In this document: piece by piece, positions 49,401 to 61,450 of the stretch | How the letters are laid out: each line of letters begins with the position of its first letter | Numbering within the stretch: position 1 is the stretch's first letter | DNA from: Lithospermum erythrorhizon | Taxonomy: Eukaryota; Streptophyta; Magnoliopsida; Boraginales; Boraginaceae | Assembly (NCBI GenBank): GCA_019722365.1 | Contig: JADFUC010001502.1 | Coordinates: forward strand, 1-64,000 | Length of the DNA stretch: 64,000 nt | Direction of reading: 5' to 3' | The notes under the pieces: generated by a model | Seen by the model: only the letters and a program-made list of their open reading frames with translations | What the model was told of the DNA's origin: nothing | The model's database searches: none | Translations under genes and position numbers: made by a program

Positions 49401-51255
49401 AGTTAGCATTTTTCAACAAGTTAGGTTAACACTCACCTTATTACACCTAGCCAAGCCACAAATGACCGGCGTATGTCCTTCCTCAGTAACAAAATTCCCA
49501 ACTTCCTCCGCAATCATCTTCACCGCCTCCAAATCCGCTTCCGAAGAAGCAGGAAAACCCGCTTCAATAATATCAACACCCAACTTCGCCAACAACCTCG
49601 CTATATCCAGCTTCTGCTTGGTGGTCATTGTTGCACCTGATCACATGGGCGGATCTAGCACATTAATAGTGGATGTGCGAATTATACATTAACATAGAAA
49701 ATTGTACTTCTACATTTCAATGTTAGTTTTACTACTTATTCTTATTAAATTATCAACCAACCAATGATATAGTTTCAATTAATTGTCATTTTACATATTC
49801 AATGTACATTTTGACTATTTTTTCTTTTCCTTAATCTATGTGCAAATGGCTACACAACAACTAAAGAAACAGACGGAGTATAAAATCATAAAGATCACCA
49901 TTACTACTATTATTTAATATAAAAATGTAGCTAATATATAATTATGATACAACATTTAATTTTAGTATTTTTTTTGGGTGTTCGAATGATAATTTATAAA
50001 CATTTAGAATTCTGGACAACAATAAAACACATATACGTACGATGATTAATTAAAAGCAAAGACAATCGTTATATATATATATCAACTCAATAAAGTGCAC
50101 TCAAAGTACTATGGCTACTCTCAAAGCATGCCAACAATTATTAGGTGGAAGAAATTATATCAAAATTACATCGAAATACTAAACAATCAACTAATATGAA
50201 AAATCAATTTTGTTGTGGGTTTAGGATTATAAAATATAGAAATATAAAAGTAACATAAAAATCAACATTACTATTATTATTATTACTCCCTCCATCTCAC
50301 AAAGTTTGATCGATCATGTAGGCTCATACACATAAACTAAGATAGAAAGACTTTATCGTGTTTATCCTTTGACATAAATTAATGATGTCTGTATCTAATC
50401 GGGCGCCTTACTAACACTCCTTTACGGTACTTTTAATTCTTTTTTTCTTTCATTTATTTTTAAAAATTAAACATGGCCGTACAAATGTACTTAGAATGAA
50501 ATTTAAAAACAAAAAATGATTAAGCAAATATACTTAACGCTCATAACACCCTCTGTATATTTGTATGTAGAGTACAAATATACTGCATGAGTACAAATAT
50601 AGTCTAGATACATTTGTTGAATTTTATGCTAACCGTCAATGTCGTAAACATTGTTCACCGTCGATATGGCTAATCCCGATCAACCCGGCCACTCTAATCA
50701 TGAATCGATCAACATTTACGAAATTTAGAACATAGGAGAAAAACCCGACTAATCTAGGCTAATCCATGTAAATTAAATTGGAATGACTTTATCGTGTTTA
50801 TCATGGACACAAATTAATGATGACTAGACTAATATCTATTCCCGTGGACATTATGTGGACACTAATAGCAATGGAAGAAAAAACTATAAACGAATGGAGT
50901 ATTATTTAATATAAAAAATATAGCTAACATATAATTACGACGAAATAATTTTTGGGTGTTGGACTGCACCTGGAGATTGTTCTCCATCACGTAAAGTGGT
51001 ATCGAATATGCGTACATATTTGGGGTCGGAGATGTGTGCGGGCGTGTACTCTGGACGTTGTCTTTTTAAGGGTGCAGAATCTGAGGAGGGGGTTATTGAG
51101 CAATGGGTTTTATGGTATGGGTATTTGAGGTTCTTGAAAATGTATTTGTGGTGGAAAGTGGGAAATGGTGAGAAGTTGAGGGGGTGTTTGTAAATAGGAG
51201 GAATTGTGGTGGTGGGGTGAGGGGGGATGGGTGGTTTTGTGAAGATGGTTGACAT
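43482..51255 (-). CDS. IPMS: 2-isopropylmalate synthase (plastid, leucine biosynthesis)
   Basis: Fourteen exons (minus strand): 51255-50970, 49636-49437, 48510-48308, 47683-47470, 47386-47306, 46592-46500, 46405-46319, 45847-45747, 45296-45263, 45181-45104, 44616-44533, 44455-44321, 44115-43970, 43572-43482; 610 residues. The enzyme condenses acetyl-CoA with 2-oxoisovalerate, the first committed step of leucine synthesis. The N-terminus looks like a plastid transit peptide. The catalytic barrel has [36 protein letters not shown] (metal histidine) and [15 protein letters not shown]; the LeuA allosteric dimer domain ([15 protein letters not shown], then [12 protein letters not shown] and [14 protein letters not shown]) is encoded by exons 12-14. 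Presence of LeuA separates it from methylthioalkylmalate synthases. All junctions are GT-AG except the donor of intron 10, which reads AAG/ATAAAT. Introns 1, 2 and 13 contain MITEs or repeats. Confidence 0.93.
43694..43940. mobile_element. Stowaway-like MITE in IPMS intron 13
   Basis: About 247 bp with imperfect terminal inverted repeats (CTCTCTCCGTTTTTCTTTTG at one end, GACAAAAAAAAGGAGGGAG at the other), next to TA on the left side as expected of a TA target duplication. An internal stretch matches 49697-49882. Confidence 0.75.
45097..45103 (-). other. Non-canonical AT donor of IPMS intron 10
   Basis: After exon 10 (ending ...IAEKKK) the intron begins ATAAATT instead of GTAAAT; the rest fits the donor consensus, so only base +1 differs. 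The acceptor at 44617 is a normal CAG. It does not match a U12 AT-AC donor. Confidence 0.7.
47139..47163. repeat. (TA)n microsatellite in IPMS intron 5
   Basis: About twelve TA dinucleotides in a row inside the intron between exons 5 and 6 would lie just downstream of exon 5. Confidence 0.8.
48870..49425. repeat. Degenerate tandem repeat in IPMS intron 2
   Basis: About five imperfect copies, 100-150 bp apart, of a block that reads roughly GTTAGCATTTTTCAACAAAT followed by TAGGGGCCCCTATTCCCCTA (near 48878, 49027, 49164, 49266 and 49405). The last partial copy touches the intron's donor site next to exon 2. Confidence 0.7.
49697..49882. mobile_element. MITE copy of the same family in IPMS intron 1 (one end missing)
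   Basis: Matches 43760-43940 (AATTGTACTTCTACATTTC, ATATAGTTTCAA, TTTTCTTTTCCTT.ATCTATGTG) and ends at AACAGACGGAGTA. The left terminal repeat is absent. Confidence 0.65.
50284..50901. mobile_element. Possible mariner-type element in IPMS intron 1
   Basis: Starts TACTCCCTCCATCTCAC and ends with AACGAATGGAGTA, an imperfect inverted match. Inside, ACTTTATCGTGTTTATC is present twice (about 50350 and 50787). No coding capacity. Confidence 0.45.
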
Positions 51256-53973
51256 TGTTGGGTGGCGGCGGAGGAGGGGGAGGATGAAAAGTGTAAAACC
51301 TTTTTGTTGGGTTTTTATGGAAGAGAAGTGTTCAAGGTGGACAAAAGTCTACTGGGGACCTATTTGGAAGTGTACATACAACCTCTTATGAAATAGGTGA
51401 CAATTGTTTGATGGATTAAAAATTTCACACACAAATATCATCAAACTTCAGAATTTACCGACACATATCGTATATCAACACGCCAAAGATTGACATTAAC
51501 TAAAACATCACATACTCAAACATTGACACCTAACTAGACACTTGATTTATCCTAAAAATGACACTTAGTCACTATGTATGAAAATGGTTCTATATATATG
51601 TGTATTTCTTGTATCATTCAATCATCCAATAATCAAAAGTAATTCAAAGCAATATATTTTCTAGTCTCACTTTTATTATTCAAAATAGTAGTTCTTGAAA
51701 TTCTATTCTAGTTAGCAATTTTACTAATAGTTCTCTACATAAAATATGAGCTTTTACAACACGTTATCAGCACGAGGCTCTACCGAAATCATTTCAATCT
51801 TGTAAGTATAACAAGGTATTCATAACATCATTTTTGAAGTTAAGGTATGCTACTTATTAACACCTAAAGTTTATATCAAATCTTCATACTTAACCTATTA
51901 TTCATGCGATTATATATTATTCCCTTTTGTTCTACTGTTAATGTCGTTCCATATACATAAAAAGAAAACTATAGCTAGCCGACCAACCACTTCTAGCATT
52001 TTATGATATATATTGGTACAAATATTAGTAATGATTGAACTCCATAATGTAATGTTAATTTTGCAAGAGGTCACTGTCTATTTGGTTTTTTGCCTCATTG
52101 AGTACTCCAATTAAGAAATTATAATATTTTACTAAAAATAAAACTTATTTCCTTATATGTGTAATAATACTATGTTATGTGTAATAATACTATGTTATGA
52201 TGATCTCTCGTATTATTATCTTCTACTGGAATTGAACTGCCATATTTGACCTCATTTAAGGAAAATGAACTCATACTCTCATAGTATCGTAAATAGACAT
52301 ATTACTACTAAACTTGGTATTTGAAACTTGAACTCATTATCTTTAGCATTGGACTTCCATTTCTTTCGAAAGATTAGTGATTGTTGAAATAAACCTTATT
52401 CTTCAAGTATAAATTATATTCAATCATTATATTGCTAAAATTAAGATGGTGATTCATGTCTATTTTTGAATAGAGAAAATGATAGTACAAATAATTTGTT
52501 AACATAATCATTAGAATTAATATCAAATTAAAGTTCCATAAATTGTATTTCACTACATCTATATAATTACATAAGATGTTTTCAAATTATAAATTAAATT
52601 TTTAAGATGAATAATTAATGATTATTTGACGGAGTTTGTAATTTGTAATGATTTGATGGAGTTTGTAATTACATAAGATGAATAATTAGTCTATACAATT
52701 GCATAAGATGTTTTAAAATTACAATTATATAAGATGAATTAATGATTTGATGGAGTTTGTAATTTTAAAGATGAATAATTAGTTTTATTATGTTATAGAA
52801 GAAAAATACGAATATGTGATAAGATTAGATATCGAATTGTTATATAGGAGAGAAAGTCGGCCATATCTTCCTATTCATTTCAAGTTTGAAGTATCGTATG
52901 TATAAATAAGGATCCATTCAGATTGAGGAATGTTATTGAATTAAAAGAATCTCCGTTTCATAATCATAGGTGAGATTTTCATCTTAATTAATGAACAACC
53001 AAATCAACAATTATCCCCGTAAATGAATTAGGCTATTTGAATACAAATCCTTCAACCAATCCGATGTTGGACCATTTACCCTGTTAAATGCGTAAACTCT
53101 TCTCAATCTATCTCCACTTCTCCATCTTTGTCCATTTTGACCCTTATTTAATAAACTTCAAATTTATATTAATATTAATGAATTTATGTTTAAAAATAAT
53201 TTTATATCAACATTTTCTTATAATATTATGTATATAGTTAAAGAGGTTGTTTATAGTAAAAGTTTTCTCATGCAAAATGAATACATCTATTAAAATGAAT
53301 GAGTGATTGTACATGGTGTATCAATATTTTATTCTAATTGTTAGCACTCCATGATCGTCTCGTGTTGTTTCTTTTAATCAAAGTTGTCTCTTACTTGATC
53401 AAAACATATAAATTGTTGAATGCAATTTAATCAATTGAACGAGTTAATATGTTATTCTTCCATTGACCAGTTCAAAGAATACATGTAAACATGTGGATGC
53501 ATAGATCAATTTAATCTTCAAAAAAACGATACTGAAGTAAATAATTTACTATTAATACTTTTATTTTTTGATGATGTTAATCTAATCGATGTGTTACACC
53601 ACTAAAATTTGAACATATCGAGCCAAATAAGAGTTTTCAAGTATTTAATCCAATTCCAATTTTCCAATTAATACAAACTTATCTGATAATGGAGCCTTCC
53701 ACTAAAAGTCCATAAAATTGACTTTGGTTGAAAACTGATTGGACTATGAAAGCACACTAGACCTAGACGTTTCTCCCTCTATTTCACGTACATGTTAAGG
53801 CTTCAAATCCTTCAATGTATATCCTTCTATGTGAAGTTTTGAAGGTTAACCTAAATTCTACTGATTTCATTCTACTGGTAATTTTTTACTGATGATTTTT
53901 ATATGCTATATTGTGTAGACAACATAATCAAGACAACCTATATGAAAAATGGCTGTACGCGATTAGCGAAAAA
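51256..53973. other. Spacer upstream of IPMS; contains a copia-type LTR remnant
   Basis: The first few hundred bases hold the IPMS leader and promoter. 51420-51800 looks like an LTR end. 52150-52195 has a 21-bp tandem duplication (TATGTGTAATAATACTATGT). 52590-52790 contains several short copies of GATTTGATGGAGTTTGTAAT. No coding region is recognised; the last part is the 3' flank of the prolyl hydroxylase gene. Confidence 0.5.
51420..51800 (+). mobile_element. Copia-type LTR remnant with adjoining leader
   Basis: A TATATATATGTGTATTTCTT promoter-like segment near 51591 is followed by ATTCAATCATCCAATAATC and, at 51754-51780, by TTTTACAACACGTTATCAGC and ACGAGGCTCT, a sequence I know from the LTR/leader junction of many plant Ty1/copia elements. 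No coding remnant follows, so it is a solo or truncated LTR. The left border is uncertain. Confidence 0.5.
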
Positions 53974-56900
53974 TCAGTGGGCAGTTTTCTGCCTCATCCA
54001 CTTTGTAGCAGACCACTTCTCGCCAGATAGTACTTGACATCCGCCATGTATGCTTTTAGGATCGGATTGTCCATCAAGTCCCTGATGAACCACCAAGCCA
54101 ATATTCAAAAAGAAGAAGAATACCGGAATAAATGGCAATAATCCATGATTGACGATTACATAATATACTTGCACACAGCTGTTCAATAAATAGTGTAATT
54201 CTAGTCAAATCATCTATGGTTGAACATGTAACTTATCAGTAGGAAGTGTAGACATACCATGCTCCAGAAGAGTACAGCATCTCCTTCATTCGGTTTTAAA
54301 CACACCCCTTTAACTAGTTTTCCACCGCAGCTGCATTCAGCTGAACCAGCCTGATGTCATGGATACTTAGGGCTCATGCATAGCAAAAATATACATAATT
54401 TTTTAACAGCTAAATGTACCTGTGGAAAGTATGTTTCTCCCCCTTCCACATTGTCACTTAGGTACATAAGCATGGTTGCCACTCGTTGACCTCCGTGTTT
54501 GATATTGAACTGCAAAAGATAATCATACTGTAAATCAAAGAGAACACATGGAAGAGAGCTATACCGAAGTAGGTAAAGAAGAAGTCCATTTAATTAAACT
54601 TACAGCATCAGAGAAGTAGTCATTGTGAGGTCTGTAGTACTGATTCTTGTCATACCTGTATTTCAGCATATGTTAGCCATGATGTTGAAGAATGTTAAGT
54701 CTTATCTTCAGAAGAGAGATCTAGCACTAAAATGGAAAAGACTGACCTAAGAACTTGAATGCGTTCACCATTCTCAACAGGTATTTGAGAATAGACAGAT
54801 ATGCGTTTCTCAATTGCCTAAAAACGAAAACATCAAATCAGGCAGTGCACTCTGTGCATAACCCTTTGATAGGGATGGAATCTATGGGGAGAATGGAAAG
54901 AACCTAATTGGATATTCCCAACAATTAATTTCCCATGTAAGCTACACAAGAACAATGAGCGTAATATATGTTTCTAACGTTAAGAAAGTTCCCATTTATG
55001 CTAACCTGTATTATAGGGTATTTTCTTTCATCTGGATTGAGGAACATACCAGAGCTTGTTCTGACATCACTTTTGATTCCCTAAAACAAAATGCAACACA
55101 ATCAAAAATTATCTCTCACGTCTGTTTATGGAGCAAACTGGAAATTTATGTTTCGCTCAACTTCTTCATTCATATCATCTATATTTTGACTTTTGAGAAG
55201 TGAAATGGAAGACATACAAAAGGTAAGTTAGTCTTACAATTATACTCTTAGCTACTAATGTGTCCAGTTGACAAGTCAATTATTGTGCAATGACAGTTAT
55301 CAGTTAATCCTGCTGACAATCTCACATAGTAAAAGTACTTCAGTATATATTAATGTTTGGAAATAATGCCAACATTTAGCAGCGACTGTTGTTTTAGGCT
55401 AAAATATTTTTCAATTCCTGCTTTTAGCATAATATAAATAAAATTTCTCTGGGAGGTTTGAGTGTTTGACTTTGACGTTAGAGTTTAGACAAAGTTTAAC
55501 AAAAAGTCAAACTTCTCTCATCACCTCCCCTCCTCTCTACAACCTCAGTCACAATGGGAACATTTTAAATTTGTTGGGGGATGGACAAGACCAAGAATTT
55601 TAAATTTGTCCAATTGGGGGGATGGACAAGACCAAGAATTTTAAATTTGTTGAGCAATACACTTGTATTGCAATTTAAATTTTAAATTTTAGCAACATGG
55701 TTGACTTTACAATTTTAAAATTTGTTACACTCGTATTTTCTCAGGGAATCAGAAGTAGTAATTGATCCATTAAACAATAAACACCGGTCGTTCATTTATT
55801 TTACAAAATTTGAAACAAGACCAAGAATAATAAAATTACTAATTTCCACCAAACAACAGCTCTACATTGTTCTCTCCCCCTTTCTCGGTCATCCCTTCAA
55901 GGTAGAACTATTGTAGAAACAATACTAACCTTTCCGGTTGCTGCATCCACAACAGTAGATATCTGAAGACGAGGCTTGGCCAATGTGCGAAGGTAGTCAC
56001 ATTCCTGTAACATACCTAAGGTGCAATTATCATTCTCTATAATATAATTGTACATATCCCCCACTCATAAAGATATAGTCATTATTAAAAGAAAAAATCA
56101 TACAGATCTCACATCTCCTTGCTTGATTTAGCTAAATATAAATATTTGACAGCATTCATCTCAGTGATTAGGAAAAAAGATAATAAGATACTTGACTGAT
56201 ATGACCAGTGATTACAGGAAACAGAGGCCCCAGGACAGTTGACTGATCATAATCAGACAAACAGAAAGAAAAAAGATAATACTAATGAGCTTTGACCTTG
56301 ATTTGCCTTCAGCTGACAAGAGAAGGGGTTACTATATAGGCTTCATGGCTACAACTACAATGTAAGATCATGTCACCACGCTGGCCCACCCCATAGCTAT
56401 AAGTTCAAAAGGCACCCTCTTAAAATTTCAGCAATTAGAAATAATAAAAGAACAAAATATGGTATCTACTATAATCACATACCTCTGAACTCAGAAAATT
56501 ATGAAACAGTATTATTCTTGGTGCCCAGCTAATTATTTCAGGCTTCACCTAGATAGGAAAAGAAAGCTACTCAAGCACAAACAATTTATTACCAATCTTA
56601 TTACCAATCTGTCACAAGTTAAAGTGCATGATGAAAGAGCATCAGATAAGATTGAGAGATTACATATCCAAGACGCAAACTGGAAGCCTCTTCATCATAC
56701 GCCCGTATAGAAATACCTGAAGGGAAACAAATGAAAACATATTCATAAAGTTCGCTGGGGAAGGACAGTGAAACTGACTAATTTGTAAAAAGATCTCCTT
56801 CCACGAAGAGATCGGAACGAGAAAAAGAATGTGCAACTCTAGTTGTTGATACATTCTACTATGATTTTGATAGATATTAAAATATCAGATACTTAATGAA

Positions 56901-59533
56901 TTTAATATCAAGACAACAAGCTCCTGTCGTTAGAGATCTATGTCTACTTGAGTTTACACTTAGAAGAACAAAATAATGACGCTTTCAGATGATAAGCTTT
57001 GTGAGCTCATTGTTATATGTTATCTTGATCTAAGTTTATCAGATTATCAAGTGTTACTGAACTTATTGATCTTCTTTTACCAACGGAAGTACAATATACA
57101 AAATAAAGGCATAAAATATAAATTTCTTTACAATTATTTACTGCAAATAAATGTGTAGATAAGTTCTATATCTATGTTTTTTGATAGTTACAATACAAAA
57201 CTCTTGCGCTGGAAAGTAGAGTAAAAAAAGCCTAGCAAGTTTACCTTCATGCTGGGTATCAAGCCGTCTTCTAATTGAAAGTTCAGAACCTTAAAAAAAA
57301 GATCTGTTAGACATTTACAGACAATCCATACACAAATGAAACACCATTATATTAGTGGTTAAGAACTTATTATAATATATAACTATGTGCTTTCCTATCC
57401 CAGATCATGATTATTTCCAGTTAACCATTCATCTTTCTTACTTCTCTTTTAGGATGGGAACAGTAAGATGAGACCTGTTCTTAGCATGGAGTAATCTTCA
57501 AAGGATCATATTCTAGATATGCTCTTAGAATAACATCAGACTAGGGGAAATGGGGGAGGCAACCCATCATCTAGTAATTTCATAAGATCCCCATAATATA
57601 GAACTGATATACCTTTTCTTTTTAACTTTGACACTTCAAGAGATCATTTTCTATAATTTTACGAAGCCAGAAAATGATAGATGGAAATAAAAAGTAAACT
57701 AAAGCGATTGCTTGGCAATAGGAAATCGGTTAAAATTATTGCTTGGTAGCTTTCGAAATCTAGTCTGTTACCCCCTAAACATCCATGGACTGAGAAGAAA
57801 AACAATACAGATGTCTTTTACCCCAACACGAGGAGAAAAAAATGTTGACTAAGGCTCAAGCTCAAGCTTGTGTTGAAAATATTCTACTAAACCAAGTCCA
57901 AAAGTTGAGAATTGTCTGGTACTATCACAACATTTGAATGACATGCAAATCACTTCTGCCTAAAAAACAAAGAAAATAACGAATCGATATCTATATTAGA
58001 AGATGCTTAAACTAAGAAAGGTAGCATAGACAAAGGTTTTACCAAGTATAATGCTTGAAACATAGAAAATAATCAAAAAAGAACTACCATAAGAATCTTC
58101 CATCCTTCGAATAATTGCTAGCTGGACCAATGCCCCTGTAAGTACCACAAGTAGACTTACGAAACTAGAAAGTTTTATATTGAATATAAATGAAACCTTT
58201 AACAACAAAAAATATTCATTTGAATTAGTATCAACTATCAACATAGAGCGTCCAATCTTGTTAACTTATTCGTCCAGCAAATACAGTCGAAATCCCAACA
58301 CAGGTCCAAGAATACAAAATTGATCAAAACACGATACACCTAGTTATTCCCAGAGTACGAAAGGCTATTCACAAGCAATATGACAGAAAAGTAAAACTAC
58401 ATACAGCATTGTGTATGATTATTTGATCGCAGAACAACTGATTAATCAAAACATTTAACCCGACATATCTTGACATTGCATAAATGTCAGAAAAATCATC
58501 CAATGTATACAGTGTACTAGTATTAATTAAGTACAACATACAACATTAGAACTTAGAAGTACACCATAACTCCGAAATACACTCATCATCGAATCATCGA
58601 TATTAGTGCAATTTTGACAACACAAATTACAACTCTATATTAATTTTCCTCTTCAGCAACATAAAACATTTTTTAATAACTAGTTGAATTAATCAAACTC
58701 CATCAAATCATTAATAATTTACTCGCTTAATTCGCAAATATAACTTTATTAATTTTCGCAAATATAATTTACTCGCTTAATTCGCAAATATAATTTACTC
58801 GCTTAATTCGCAAATATAACTTTATTAATTTTCCTCTTCATTAATAATTTGCCAGTTTGATCATCAATCGTCAAATTAACAAATTGTAGCCTTAATTCGC
58901 AAATATAACTTTGAACCGAATTAAAATTATTTATTACTCCCTCCATCCCATGAATATGTCTAGTTTGATTTTCAACGGTCAAAACTAACAAAGTTTGTAG
59001 ACTTAATCGGTACATGTAACTTTAATTTGAATAAAAATTATCATGTTATGCCGAAGTAGATTAAAAAATGCTAGAATTTGATATATTTTTCACTAATATT
59101 ATAAAACACATATTAAATTAATTGCAAATACTACATATATTAAATTAATCGAGTTCAAAATTTAAAAATCAACAATAAAAACTCAAAACTGGACAATCTT
59201 CATACTTCATAGAGTGAGAAAATACACTAAAATATTAGGACATTATATATTCTCACCAAATTTTATATATAAAAAAATAAAAATACTTAACTCAACGATA
59301 AAAAATTGAGAATGTTAATTTTTATATATTAGCTTAAAGAAGCTCGGTTAAAAAAAAAACCGGAGCTAGAAACTGGACAAATTTACAAAAAATAAAAAAT
59401 AAAATAAGTAAATAAAATTGAAATTGTGAATTGTGAAAATATAAGCATGAAAATAAAAAAATGTGAAATTACCGATAATCATGCCAATTGTGACAAATGT
59501 AAGAAGGCCTAATACAATTCTGAAACGTGACAT
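53974..59533 (-). CDS. P4H: Prolyl 4-hydroxylase
   Basis: Twelve exons (minus): 59533-59473, 58135-58088, 57289-57245, 56716-56664, 56548-56483, 56004-55930, 55080-55006, 54817-54747, 54655-54604, 54509-54420, 54350-54258, 54081-53974; 278 residues, usual for the family. An N-terminal membrane anchor (RIVLGLLTFVTIGMIIG, about residues 4-30) makes it a type II protein of the ER/Golgi lumen. The 2-oxoglutarate/Fe(II) dioxygenase fold follows: PRIILFHNFLSSEECDYLR, ISTVVDAATGKGIKSDVRTS, the HxD iron pair at His175/Asp177 (YRPHND), the second iron histidine at 255 (SIHGGC) and the 2-oxoglutarate lysine at 265 (GEKWSATKW). It hydroxylates peptidyl proline in extensins, AGPs and secreted peptides. 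All catalytic residues are present and all splice sites are GT-AG. Which isoform it corresponds to is not certain. Confidence 0.94.
55560..55655. repeat. ~49-bp tandem duplication in P4H intron 6
   Basis: GGGGGATGGACAAGACCAAG followed by AATTTTAAATTTGT occurs twice in tandem, with a third partial AAATTTGTT. It lies in the intron between exons 6 and 7. Confidence 0.8.
58716..58850. repeat. Short tandem repeat in P4H intron 1
   Basis: Three to four copies of a ~31-bp unit containing TACTCGCTTAATTCGCAAAT, with a partial copy further on near 58890. Confidence 0.8.
58935..59218. mobile_element. Stowaway/mariner-type MITE in P4H intron 1
   Basis: About 280 bp starting TACTCCCTCCATCCCATGAA with AGTTTGATTTTCAACGGTC behind it, and ending AAACTGGACAATCTTCATAC then AGAGTGAG, an imperfect inverted match to the start. 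The left end adjoins TA. Confidence 0.6.
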
Positions 59534-61379
59534 CTTTTTGGGACAGAGAGAGAGTATTATTTTGCTTTGCGAAAGCGGAGGGAGAGGAATATAGTAACAG
59601 AAATGGCTGCATATATTTCCACACACAAACCTTACACAATTTTTTTATTTTTTTATCCTTGAAGAACATTACAAATTGTATTTTTATCCTTTGACGAAGG
59701 AATGATATAACCGTTCGTTATACATGTCCAACGATCACATAATCAGACCATTTGAAAATGAACATGACGAACGGTCATACCACCCATTCGGTAACAAAGC
59801 TAATGATCATAATATATGTTGTGTCTTGAAAATAGATTTTGTGGAGTGTTTTCGTTTTCTTCTTATTTATTTCTAATAGATGATAATTTAAAAGTGAATA
59901 TCAATTAGCATTTGGATTATTTTTTAGAAGTTTGAATGAAGCGAACCATGTTGCACTTGAACTCGGTTTGAAAATTACCAGTGAGTTTAATCATGTTTTT
60001 CGAATTTTACAATGAATCGTGTCGAATCGAACCATGTATAACTATTTGTGGAGTTGAGTCGAAAACTTCTCGAATTAGGTGGATACTTTCGAATATTTCC
60101 AGGGTTCCACTCGATGTCGATATAATTTGAACATTTTCGTTAACAAAATTCAATTTACGTGTCTTAAATCTTAATACACATTGGTAATACATATTACAAA
60201 ATTCGATTTTCCGCGTGTTAATACACTTTGTTATTTAACAAAAAGACTTAACGAAAACTTCAACGGTCGACTCGTTAAAATTGAATTGTTGAACATAAGT
60301 GACAAATTGGGCACTTTGAAGCATAAATGATCAAATGGTGACATGAGTTAAACATATGCGATCAATTGGTATTGTTAACCCTTAACAACATTAAGAATGC
60401 ATTTCGTTGAATGTTATTGGTGGGACGTATTTAAAAACAATCAAGTTCAAAATTTAAACGATCAAACATTGAACTTCAAATGTTGACAAATTTTCACTGT
60501 TATAAGAGTAATATCAAAACGAGTTCCTTCCTTGAAATATCACGGATGAATTAATCGTGAAATATGTCTCAATTAATTAGGGAACCGGCGCTTTTATTTT
60601 AACCACTTCACTAATTAAACATCATATTTAAGATTCATATAGAAATATTCATAACCATCATAAAAATCATAATTCACCTAACTTGAATATCATCAGTATA
60701 TGTACAATTCACCTAACTTAGGATAGCATGATTATTGATTACCATCAATGATCAATATATGTACAAATGTACCATTTGGCTTACTTCACACGTTTATTAT
60801 TGAGATATTATATAATATATCAGGAATATGGTAGTATTTGGAGGACAAGGAAGTAAGCCGACTTGGACAACAAGTAACTTGGAGGATATAATATTTAGTT
60901 ACAATTTGACTTACTTCACTCGTTTATGTTTAGTATTTAATATATTTAATATTACACCGCTCGACTCGATTAGTAAGTTTGCTAACTACCAAGACTTCGT
61001 GGTCCGTTAATTAACCAAGAAATCCTCGTGGCTGGTTACAAAGCCAACAAGGCATACCATGGTACACTAGTATACTTGCCGTATCGAAATTAAATATTGT
61101 ATTTGTTTTTTTTAGTTATTGTTTTAAACATTTATATATAAGTTCGTGAAAGTAAAAATTAGTTAAAAATTTCATTGAAAATATAGAATGACAATCTATT
61201 GAAACAATATCATAGGTTAGTTGTTAATTTAAAGAGAAAAAAAAGTCAAAAAGTATGTTAAAAATATAAAAATAATAATACAAGTATTTATTATACTAAA
61301 TCAACAATTATTTTCAAACAAATTTATTAAGTTAAAACGATAACTAAAAAACGGGGACGGATATATTGTTTTGATTGGT
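59534..61379. other. Divergent intergenic region between P4H and the peroxidase
   Basis: Promoters of the two divergent genes should lie here. No further gene is recognised; short frames have no similarity I know. Confidence 0.5.
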
Positions 61380-61386
61380 TATAAAT
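61372..61386 (+). promoter_or_regulatory. TATA box of the peroxidase gene, deciding the start codon
   Basis: GATTGG (a CCAAT motif in reverse) and TATAAAT at 61380-61386 sit on top of an in-frame ATG at 61385. Transcription from this TATA box would start near 61410, so that ATG would not be in the mRNA; the next in-frame ATGs at 61451 and 61457 are the likely starts. Confidence 0.55.
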
Positions 61387-61450
61387 GAATCTATTCAATA
61401 GTGTAACAAGCTTGTCCTCCTTGAGTGAACCAAAACACTTATCCATTTTC

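Noticed and set aside
61385..61450. An earlier ATG for the peroxidase at 61385
   Set aside because: It overlaps the TATA box and would place residues without signal-peptide character before the hydrophobic stretch; 61451 or 61457 fits better.
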